50,644 bases of DNA from an uncultured Bacteroidales bacterium (lineage in GTDB: Bacteria > Bacteroidota > Bacteroidia > Bacteroidales > Bacteroidaceae): the NCBI GenBank assembly GCA_902782245.1, contig CACZMI010000024.1, positions 1 to 50,644 of the forward strand. Direction: 5' to 3'. The position numbers and the translations under genes were made by a program. Positions within the stretch are counted from its first letter, which is position 1. Each line of letters begins with the position of its first letter. Positions 1-6,501 of the stretch are shown piece after piece. A model generated the notes under the pieces. It had not been told where the DNA came from and did not search any database. It worked only from the letters and a program-made list of their open reading frames with translations.

Positions 1-1
1 C

Positions 2-232
2 TCTTTCAAGTACAAGAGCCCCATCACATATGACATGAAGCCTGAGATAACCATAACCTACAGGCCGACCGATGCCGCCAAGATAGTGTTTGACTATGAG
101 ATAAAGAATCCGGAGACGGGTGATGTGCTTGCCACGGGCCATTCCGTGCAGGTGTTCATGGATCTGAGCTACCAGTTGGTGTGGGTCAATCCGGATTTCT
201 ATGAGGAGTGGAAAAAGAAATGGCTCGATTGA
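2..232 (+). CDS. Acyl-CoA/ACP thioesterase, hotdog fold (partial, 5' end outside window)
   Basis: Only the last 76 residues are present; the reading frame is open to the left edge, so the start lies outside the window. The visible part has the pattern of the C-terminal half of a YbgC/4-hydroxybenzoyl-CoA thioesterase-like protein: SFKYKSPITYDMKPEI, then ITYRPTDAAKIVFDYEI, a G-D-V-L turn, and a last strand HSVQVFMDL before a basic tail. These proteins hydrolyse acyl-CoA or acyl-ACP thioesters; in aryl-polyene and resorcinol clusters such a gene is common and may release or edit chains. The catalytic residues would lie in the missing half. It overlaps the following ketosynthase start by 13 bp, so the two are probably translationally coupled. 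The family assignment is fairly secure, the substrate is not. Confidence 0.7.
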   Translation, partial: SFKYKSPITYDMKPEITITYRPTDAAKIVFDYEIKNPETGDVLATGHSVQVFMDLSYQLVWVNPDFYEEWKKKWLD

Positions 233-1362
233 TAAGGTGCATAGCAGATAACGTGGTGTCGCCGCTGGGAACAACCTCACGTTCCAACTACGACAGCGTC
301 AAGGCCGGCAGGTCAGGACTGGCGCGTTATGAGTCCATGGGCAATATCACCACGCCTTTTGTCCTGTCACGTGTGGACCGCGGCGTAATAGACGGTCTGT
401 GCACGGAATTGGGCATACAGGGTAACTATACCTTCTTTGAGAAGTTCCTGTTGTGCTCATCGGTCCAGGCTGTGAGGGATGCCGGCATTGATGCCTCATC
501 GGACAGGGTGCTCTTTATCATATCCACCACCAAGGGCAATGTTTCGCTTCTGGGACAGCCTCAGGAGGGAGTTGAGCAGGAGCGTGTATTGCTGGCCAAG
601 GCTGCACGTGAGGTGATGCGGTTCTTTGGCAATCCCGGAAAACCGATTGTAGTCTGCAACGCCTGCATATCGGGTGTATGCGCTCAGATAGAGGCAATGC
701 GTGCCCTGCGCAGCGGCCGTTACGACTATGCCGTAGTGATTGGGGCCGATGAGCAGTCGCCCTTTATCATATCGGGATTCCTGTCGTTCAAGGCCATATC
801 CGATGAGCCGTGCCGTCCGTTTGACAAGGACCGTAAGGGCCTTAACCTGGGCGAATGCGCCGCAACGGTGGTGCTGGAGGTATCGGATGAGAAAAAGAGC
901 GGCTGGGAACTTGTATGTGGCGCCATACGTAATGACGCCAACCACATATCGGGCCCGTCACGTACGGGCGAGGGCAGTTACCTTTGTCTTATGGAGGTGC
1001 TTAAGGAGTGCAACCGCAATGAGTTGGCATTTGTGAACGTACACGGAACCGCTACCGCATATAATGACGAGATGGAGTCAATAGCCCTGTACCGTGCCGG
1101 ACTGATTGATGTGCCGGTAACGGGTCTTAAAGGCTATTACGGACATACAATGGGTGCCGCAGGCATAATGGAGAGCATTCTTTCCATGTATGCGGTACGT
1201 GACAATACGGTACTTGCCACACGCGGCTACAGCGAGCAGGGAACCACTTACCCGGTAAGCGTGTGCAGTGAGATTAGAGAGTGCAATGGCAGTGAGTTCA
1301 TAAAACTGCTGTCGGGATTCGGCGGAAGCAATGCCGCTCTGTTATACAGATTCGTGGAGTAG
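220..1362 (+). CDS. Beta-ketoacyl-ACP synthase of an aryl-polyene-type cluster
   Basis: A 380-residue condensing enzyme with a complete Cys-His-His site: Cys149 in NACISGVC, His275 in NVHGTATAYNDE and His309 in KGYYGHTMGAAG. The N-terminus (IADNVVSPLG) and the glycine-rich end (LSGFGGSNAALL) are typical of KAS I/II. It would decarboxylatively condense malonyl-ACP with an aryl or polyene starter. A GTG 12 bp upstream is in frame, but ATG at 220 gives the normal family N-terminus. The next gene is a Cys-less KS-like protein 2 bp downstream, so an active/inactive heterodimer as in characterised aryl-polyene ketosynthases is plausible. The substrate is inferred from the cluster. Confidence 0.85.
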   Translation: MARLIRCIADNVVSPLGTTSRSNYDSVKAGRSGLARYESMGNITTPFVLSRVDRGVIDGLCTELGIQGNYTFFEKFLLCSSVQAVRDAGIDASSDRVLFIISTTKGNVSLLGQPQEGVEQERVLLAKAAREVMRFFGNPGKPIVVCNACISGVCAQIEAMRALRSGRYDYAVVIGADEQSPFIISGFLSFKAISDEPCRPFDKDRKGLNLGECAATVVLEVSDEKKSGWELVCGAIRNDANHISGPSRTGEGSYLCLMEVLKECNRNELAFVNVHGTATAYNDEMESIALYRAGLIDVPVTGLKGYYGHTMGAAGIMESILSMYAVRDNTVLATRGYSEQGTTYPVSVCSEIRECNGSEFIKLLSGFGGSNAALLYRFVE

Positions 1363-1364
1363 TT

Positions 1365-1955
1365 ATGGAGAGGAGAGGACTTGACTTTGTTGCGCTCAAC
1401 CAGGGTAATGCCCAACTGACGGAGCTGTATCGCACTCATATAGGTGATTGGCCCAAATTCTATAAGATGGATACCCTGAGCAAGGCGGGATTTGTGGCTA
1501 CTGAACTGTTGCTCAAGAAAGTAGGAGAGTGTAGATGCAGTAGCGAAGAGTTTATCCGGAGCCGCGCCATAGTACTATTCGGCTCAACGGCTTCACTTTG
1601 CGCTGACAGAAACTATCAGGAAACAATCCAGGACAAGGATAACTATTATCCAAGTCCGGCACTGTTTGTATATACACTGCCCAACATCGTGACGGGCGAG
1701 ATTGCCATCCGTAACCACTGGCGAGGCGAGACTTCATTCTACGTTCTTGAGGAACCCGATGCATCACAGATGGCTTTCCATCTGGCTTGCGCATTCCAGG
1801 ACGGCGATACGGAGAGCATACTTGCCGGATGGGTTGACAGCCGTATGAATGATGATTTCCAGGTCTTTGTGACCTTGGTAAGCAGGGAGGATGCGGCCGA
1901 TACGGAGTGGTTGGCAGGACAATTGCAATTGATGATTAATAACTTAAACAAATGA
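1365..1955 (+). CDS. Half-size ketosynthase-like protein without active-site cysteine
   Basis: 196 residues that follow the N-terminal half of a KS fold (ALNQGNAQ start, SRAIVLFGSTAS core strand, then SPALFVYTLPNIVTGEIA, a segment conserved in KS and chain-length-factor proteins). Where an active KS has its nucleophile-elbow Cys, this protein has NHWRGETSFYV with no Cys, and the C-terminal half with the two histidines is absent. It is probably a structural or chain-length partner of a neighbouring ketosynthase rather than a catalyst. It starts 2 bp after the first KS and ends 4 bp before the ACP gene. Short KS-like proteins of this kind occur in aryl-polyene clusters; the exact partner is unknown. 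Confidence 0.6.
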   Translation: MERRGLDFVALNQGNAQLTELYRTHIGDWPKFYKMDTLSKAGFVATELLLKKVGECRCSSEEFIRSRAIVLFGSTASLCADRNYQETIQDKDNYYPSPALFVYTLPNIVTGEIAIRNHWRGETSFYVLEEPDASQMAFHLACAFQDGDTESILAGWVDSRMNDDFQVFVTLVSREDAADTEWLAGQLQLMINNLNK

Positions 1956-1959
1956 TATT

Positions 1960-2217
1960 ATGGAAGAGTTGATTCTTAAACTTAAGCAGGAGATTATTGA
2001 GGTACTTAACCTTGAGGACATCAAGCCCGAGGACATTGATAACGACGCCCCTCTGTTTGGTGAAGGTCTTGGCCTTGATTCAATTGATGCACTGGAACTT
2101 ATCGTTCTCATGGAGAAGAACTACGGCATCAAGCTTCAGGATCCTGCCAAGGGCAAGGAAATATTCAAGTCCATCAACGTGATGGCTGACTACATTCAGA
2201 AAAACCGCACCAGATAA
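1960..2217 (+). CDS. Acyl carrier protein
   Basis: An 85-residue ACP with the phosphopantetheine attachment motif GLDSIDALEL; the modified serine is Ser41. The helix pattern and acidic character are typical, and it ends in a basic tail (KNRTR). It carries the growing chain for the surrounding ketosynthases and dehydratase. Its stop codon overlaps the ATG of the next KS by one base. It has DSID rather than the DSLD of housekeeping fatty acid ACPs, in line with a dedicated secondary-lipid ACP. Confidence 0.92.
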   Translation: MEELILKLKQEIIEVLNLEDIKPEDIDNDAPLFGEGLGLDSIDALELIVLMEKNYGIKLQDPAKGKEIFKSINVMADYIQKNRTR

Positions 2218-3419
2218 TGTCTCAGAACAGGTCAGTGCTGATAACCGGCTGCGGCATAGTAAGTGCCATAGGCCAGGATTGCGGACAGGTGCTTGATTCG
2301 CTCCTGCAGGTACGCACCGGCGTAGGCCCGCTCAAGTATCTGCGGACCGGGCATACGGAGTTTCCGGTAGGTGAGGTCAAGCTGTCCGATGAGGAGATGG
2401 AGCGCCTTATGGGTATTGCTCCGGGTACTCCCACAACCCGTACGGCACTGATGGGAATGATTGCCCTGCATGAGGCTCTGGGGCAGGCCGGATTAAGCCG
2501 TGATGACCTTAAGGAGTGCGGTTTCGTGAACGGCACTACCGTAGGCGGAATGGATAAGAGTGAGCAGTACTATCTGGATTTCATTGAAAATGACAGCCGT
2601 AACGCCTACATCAGCACCCATGACTGCGGATCGTGCTCCGAGATGATTGCAGACCGGTTTGGTAGTTTCAAGATGATAACTACCATATCCACAGCCTGTT
2701 CATCGGCAGCAAACGCAATTGAGATGGCTGCCGACATGATACGTCTGGGTGAGGCCGATATCGTTGTGGCAGGAGGATCGGAGTGTATAACCAAGTTCCA
2801 CCTGAACGGTTTCAACTCACTTATGATACTGGACCATGAGCAGTGCCGTCCGTTTGATGCCGGCAGGGCAGGTCTTAATCTGGGTGAGGGTGCGGCGTTC
2901 GTGGTACTTGAGGAGGCAAGCCATGCTGCTGCCCGTAACGCCAGTGCCCTGGCACGTCTGTCGGGTTACGGCAATGCCTGCGACGCATTCCACCAGACCG
3001 CTTCATCACCTGATGGCGAGGGCGCATATCTTGCTATGAGCAAGGCACTTAAGACCGCGGGCTTAAAGCCGTCTGACATAGACTACGTGAATGCTCACGG
3101 TACGGGAACTCCCAACAACGATGAGAGTGAGAGTCAGGCCATGATGCGTGTGTTCGGCAAGGATCTGCCGCCTGTGTCATCGACCAAAGGCATGACGGGT
3201 CATACCACAAGTGCATCGGGAGCAATCGAGACGGTTATCTGTATTCTGGCTCTTAAGAACGGATTCCTGCCCGTGAATTACGGATTCAGCAATCCTATGG
3301 AGAACGGTATCGTGCCTAACATGGATCTGCATAAGGGCTGCAGGTTGCGTCATGTGCTCTGCAACTCGTTCGGATTCGGCGGAAATGATTCGTCTTTGGT
3401 AATATCGGCAGTGGAATGA
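2217..3419 (+). CDS. Beta-ketoacyl-ACP synthase II (FabF-like)
   Basis: A full-length 400-residue KAS II with an intact triad: Cys161 in STACSSAANAIE, His294 in NAHGTGTPNNDE and His329 in KGMTGHTTSASGA. The N-terminus VLITGCGIVSAIGQ and C-terminus NSFGFGGNDSSLV are canonical. It performs chain elongation on the cluster ACP. It overlaps the ACP stop by 1 bp and the Cys-less KS-like gene downstream by 4 bp. That pairing suggests a second heterodimer, or that this KS works with the downstream chain-length-factor-like protein. Length and motifs leave little doubt about the family; the acyl substrate is inferred. Confidence 0.9.
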   Translation: MSQNRSVLITGCGIVSAIGQDCGQVLDSLLQVRTGVGPLKYLRTGHTEFPVGEVKLSDEEMERLMGIAPGTPTTRTALMGMIALHEALGQAGLSRDDLKECGFVNGTTVGGMDKSEQYYLDFIENDSRNAYISTHDCGSCSEMIADRFGSFKMITTISTACSSAANAIEMAADMIRLGEADIVVAGGSECITKFHLNGFNSLMILDHEQCRPFDAGRAGLNLGEGAAFVVLEEASHAAARNASALARLSGYGNACDAFHQTASSPDGEGAYLAMSKALKTAGLKPSDIDYVNAHGTGTPNNDESESQAMMRVFGKDLPPVSSTKGMTGHTTSASGAIETVICILALKNGFLPVNYGFSNPMENGIVPNMDLHKGCRLRHVLCNSFGFGGNDSSLVISAVE

Positions 3420-4432
3420 TTATGGAAAAGAAGTCTGTCAAGATTCTGTCTGCCAAGCAGATATCAATACAGAATCCACTCACGGAGGAGTGGATGGAGA
3501 ATCCTCTGTCATACACTGAGGATTACGTTCGTGCCGTCGATCCTGATTTCAGGCAGTTCATATCGGCCGGCGATGCGCGCCGTATGGGAAAACTGCTCAA
3601 AAGGGCTCTTGCAACATCACTCTCTGCATTGCAGGAGGGTGGAATAGAGAATCCTGATGCAATCATAACCGGAACGGGATTCGGAAGCATTGAGAATACG
3701 GAGCTTTTCCTGGATGCGCTGGTTCGTGAGGGCGAGCAACTGCTCAAACCCACGCAGTTCATGCAGTCTACACATAACACAGCATCTTCACTGATTGGTA
3801 TTCACACAAAGTGCCACGGCTACAACTCAACATACTCTCAGAAGGGTTTCTCATTTGACAGCGCCCTGTATGATGCCTGGATGCAGTTCCGCATAGGCAG
3901 GATAGAATCAGCCCTGGTGGGCAGCCATGACGAGATGTCGCCAGTGTTCTCCGGTTTTGTACGCAAGGCCGGTCACGTAAAGGAGGGTGAGATATGCAGT
4001 GAGGCTGCCGTATCGGTGCTTCTGGCCGACAGCGGTGATGCCGCATACTGCTCACTTGAAGGCGTAAAGCTGTTTGACAGACCCTCTCAGGATACTCTCA
4101 GGCAGGTTTTGGCCGATATGACCGCGGGCGGTATTGACGCCGTGATGACGGGCATGAGCGGCAACGCTGAGAACGATTCATGGTACGGATTCCTGGATGC
4201 AATGCTTCCGGGTGTTCCGCAGTTAAGATACAAGCCCCTGTTCGGGGTGAACTTCTCGTCATCGGCCATAGGATTCTATGCCTCGGCATGCTGCCTTAAG
4301 AAGGGTAGTGTACCGGCAGTGCTATCTGCATCTGGCAAGGCTGTAGATTGCAGCAAGGGTATCCTGGTAGTCAATGTGGTCGAGGGACGTCATTATTCAC
4401 TTGCACTGTTGAAACCGGTATGTGGAAGATAA
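3416..4432 (+). CDS. Ketosynthase-like chain-length-factor homologue (no catalytic Cys)
   Basis: 338 residues with KS-fold signatures (AIITGTGFGSIENTELFLD, PTQFMQSTHNTASSLIGIH, ESALVGSHDEMSPVF). At the nucleophile position it reads YNSTYSQKGFSFDSAL instead of a TACSS-like elbow, so it cannot be acylated on Cys, and no HGTGT or KG..GHT histidine motif is visible. This matches chain-length-factor-like subunits of aryl-polyene and type II polyketide systems. ATG at 3416 overlaps the previous stop as ATGA; ATG at 3422 is an alternative start. Its own stop is overlapped 13 bp by the next gene. It probably sets polyene length together with one of the two active ketosynthases. Confidence 0.75.
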   Translation: MIMEKKSVKILSAKQISIQNPLTEEWMENPLSYTEDYVRAVDPDFRQFISAGDARRMGKLLKRALATSLSALQEGGIENPDAIITGTGFGSIENTELFLDALVREGEQLLKPTQFMQSTHNTASSLIGIHTKCHGYNSTYSQKGFSFDSALYDAWMQFRIGRIESALVGSHDEMSPVFSGFVRKAGHVKEGEICSEAAVSVLLADSGDAAYCSLEGVKLFDRPSQDTLRQVLADMTAGGIDAVMTGMSGNAENDSWYGFLDAMLPGVPQLRYKPLFGVNFSSSAIGFYASACCLKKGSVPAVLSASGKAVDCSKGILVVNVVEGRHYSLALLKPVCGR

Positions 4433-4773
4433 TACCTTACTCATTGCTGCAAAGCCTTCTGCTGGCTGCAGGTCAGCTTATGATGAAGCTGGCCCTTAAC
4501 CATATGAGCCCGTATCAGGGTTTCTGGCGCTTTATAGGCCATGAAATCACCAACTGGTGGTGGCTGGGTTGCGGCATATCAATGGGCGGTGCTACGGTTA
4601 TGTGGTTCTATATAATGAAGAACTTCCCGCTCAGTGTGGCATACCCCTTAAGTTGCCTGAGTTTTGTGTTCGGTATGCTGGGAGCCATGCTGTTCCTGGG
4701 CGAGCAGATTCCGCTGGGTCGCTGGATAGGCATCGGCCTTATACTGGTGGGTGCGGCATTCATAAGCAGATGA
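4420..4773 (+). CDS. Small EamA/DMT-type membrane protein
   Basis: A 117-residue protein with four predicted membrane helices (around residues 3-21, 36-56, 62-82 and 92-114). It ends in EQIPLGRWIGIGLILVGAAF, a signature shared with EamA and SMR-type half transporters such as ArnE/ArnF. It probably moves or helps flip a lipid-linked intermediate across the inner membrane, possibly as a dimer. The start ATG (MWKIIPYSLLQ) was chosen because it overlaps the preceding stop by 13 bp and begins directly before the first helix; an in-frame ATG further upstream would add 24 residues lying within the preceding gene. Substrate unknown. Confidence 0.72.
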   Translation: MWKIIPYSLLQSLLLAAGQLMMKLALNHMSPYQGFWRFIGHEITNWWWLGCGISMGGATVMWFYIMKNFPLSVAYPLSCLSFVFGMLGAMLFLGEQIPLGRWIGIGLILVGAAFISR

Positions 4774-4774
4774 T

Positions 4775-5392
4775 ATGAAGAGACTGTATATCATAGTTAC
4801 GGGTCTTGTCCTGCTGCTGGCAGTGGGTGTGTGGGCTGTACCGTTCAGTGGGCAGCAGACTGAGAATGAGATGATTGAGAGTATTGCCAAGGCGTGCTCC
4901 GATATGCGTTCCATGAAGTGTGACATAAGCCAGACACGCACTGTTCCGCTTATGGACGAGCCTCAGAAATCATCGGGAACAATGATTTATATTCAGCCTT
5001 CAAGATTCTGCCTTGATTATACGGAGCCTTTTGAGTGGAAACTCAAGGTTGACGGCGATAACGTAACGGTAGGCTCCGGACAGGAGGCATCGGGTGATGC
5101 GGGACGCCTTTACAAGGGTATGTCGGGCATGATTCTGGGATGCATGTCGGGACAGATGCTCAAGGATAACCGCACATTCAGCGTATCCGTGACCAATGAA
5201 GGTGGAGAGTGGAAGGCGGTGATGATTCCGCAGCGCCGTGACATGAAGAAGATGTTCAGCCGTATTGAACTGGGATTTGATCCCGATACCCGTCTCCTGA
5301 AACGTCTGCGTATGGAGGAGGCCGGAGGAGGCAGTACGGAGATTCTTATAAGCAATGTGAAACTGAACGGGGACTATGAGGCTGAATGGTGA
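4775..5392 (+). CDS. LolA-like periplasmic lipid/lipoprotein carrier
   Basis: 205 residues with an N-terminal export signal (residues 4-22, LYIIVTGLVLLLAVGVWA) and no lipobox, followed by a LolA/LppX-type beta layout: IAKACSDMRSMKCDISQTR, then SSGTMIYIQPSRFCLDYTEPFEWKL, the usual outer-membrane lipoprotein carrier signature. LolA-like proteins carry acyl chains across the periplasm; in aryl-polyene clusters one such gene usually accompanies the MMPL exporter and is thought to pass the product toward the outer membrane. It lies 1 bp after the membrane-protein gene and is overlapped by 17 bp by the dehydratase gene. Confidence 0.75.
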   Translation: MKRLYIIVTGLVLLLAVGVWAVPFSGQQTENEMIESIAKACSDMRSMKCDISQTRTVPLMDEPQKSSGTMIYIQPSRFCLDYTEPFEWKLKVDGDNVTVGSGQEASGDAGRLYKGMSGMILGCMSGQMLKDNRTFSVSVTNEGGEWKAVMIPQRRDMKKMFSRIELGFDPDTRLLKRLRMEEAGGGSTEILISNVKLNGDYEAEW

Positions 5393-5768
5393 TTTTTACA
5401 GTATAGAGTCCCGTTTGGAGGGCTTGCCGCAGGGACAGTCAGGGTTCAACGTCATTCTGAATCCTGACCATCTTATTTATAAGGCACACTTTCCCGGACA
5501 ACCGGTAACCCCCGGCGTCTGCATACTCCAGATGATACAGGAGTTACTTTCAGAGGAGATGGGTATATTATTGTTTATCAATAAGATAAAGAATGCGAAA
5601 TTCACCAGCATGATATCGCCTCTGGCTGACCGCAGGATATCGGTTCTGTTCAGTTCTGTTACCCCGGAGGAGGGCGGTATCAAGGCCCAGGGTGTGGTGG
5701 CACGTCCCGACAATGTGGCCGATGTTTTCCTTAAGTTCTCAGTATTTCTTGTAAAGGAACCGTTCTGA
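5376..5768 (+). CDS. 3-hydroxyacyl-ACP dehydratase (FabZ/FabA-like hotdog)
   Basis: 130 residues with the hotdog dehydratase signature HFPGQPVTPGVCILQMIQE; His38 is the expected catalytic histidine and the following helix supplies the acidic partner. It removes water from 3-hydroxyacyl-ACP to give the conjugated double bonds of a polyene. The start overlaps the LolA-like gene by 17 bp in another frame. No ketoreductase gene is visible in this window, so the matching reductase must lie upstream of the edge or come from fatty acid synthesis. Confidence 0.82.
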   Translation: MRLNGDFYSIESRLEGLPQGQSGFNVILNPDHLIYKAHFPGQPVTPGVCILQMIQELLSEEMGILLFINKIKNAKFTSMISPLADRRISVLFSSVTPEEGGIKAQGVVARPDNVADVFLKFSVFLVKEPF

Positions 5769-5769
5769 T

Positions 5770-6501
5770 ATGGCCCCTAGATACTGCGTCATATTACCCA
5801 CTTACAACAACAGCGGCACACTGGCCGATGTGGTGGAGCGTGCGCTTAAGGTATGCCCCGATGTGATTGTGGTCAATGACGGCAGTACAGACAATACACA
5901 GGCCATTCTGTGCGGTCTGGACGTGACTGTACTTAATCACGACAGGAACCGCGGCAAAGGTAAGGCCCTTAAGACAGGATTGGCCTATGCAGCGCAGAAC
6001 GGGTTTACACATGCCGTGACTATAGATTCTGACGGACAGCACTTTCCCGAGGATATTCCGGCCATGATTGAGGCATCACTGCAGCATCCCGATGATATAA
6101 TAGTGGGCTGCCGTAACCTGACAACCGAGAATATGCCGCGGCAGAACACCTTTGCCAACCGTTTCTCAAACTTCTGGTTCCGTCTGCAGACCGCACGGAA
6201 ACTGGAGGACACCCAGTCGGGATTCCGTGTATATCCACTTGATTCACTTCACGGTATGGGGCTGATAACCTCCCGCTATGAGGCCGAGCTGGAACTGCTG
6301 GTGTTTGCCGCATGGCACGGTGTTGATGTGCAGGGTGTACCTGTACACGTATGGTATGCACCAGTGGGCGAGAGAGTATCGCATTTCCGCCCGTTCTGGG
6401 ATTTCTTCAGGATAAGTGTCCTGAATACGATATTGTGTTTTGGCGCATTGCTGGTTGGGTTGCCGCTGGCTCTGTTGCGTAAGATAGGGATAAGGATATG
6501 A
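5770..6501 (+). CDS. Glycosyltransferase family 2 (DPM1-like)
   Basis: 243 residues with a GT-A fold: YCVILPTYNNSGTL at the N-terminus, VVNDGSTDNT (34-43), the metal/nucleotide site DSDGQ with Asp86 and Asp88, and a C-terminal hydrophobic segment VLNTILCFGALLVGLPLALL that should sit in the membrane. It resembles dolichyl/polyprenyl-phosphate mannosyltransferases. Such GT2 genes are regular members of Bacteroidetes aryl-polyene/flexirubin-type clusters; it may glycosylate the lipid or its carrier. It lies 1 bp after the dehydratase and overlaps the exporter gene by 4 bp. Confidence 0.82.
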   Translation: MAPRYCVILPTYNNSGTLADVVERALKVCPDVIVVNDGSTDNTQAILCGLDVTVLNHDRNRGKGKALKTGLAYAAQNGFTHAVTIDSDGQHFPEDIPAMIEASLQHPDDIIVGCRNLTTENMPRQNTFANRFSNFWFRLQTARKLEDTQSGFRVYPLDSLHGMGLITSRYEAELELLVFAAWHGVDVQGVPVHVWYAPVGERVSHFRPFWDFFRISVLNTILCFGALLVGLPLALLRKIGIRI

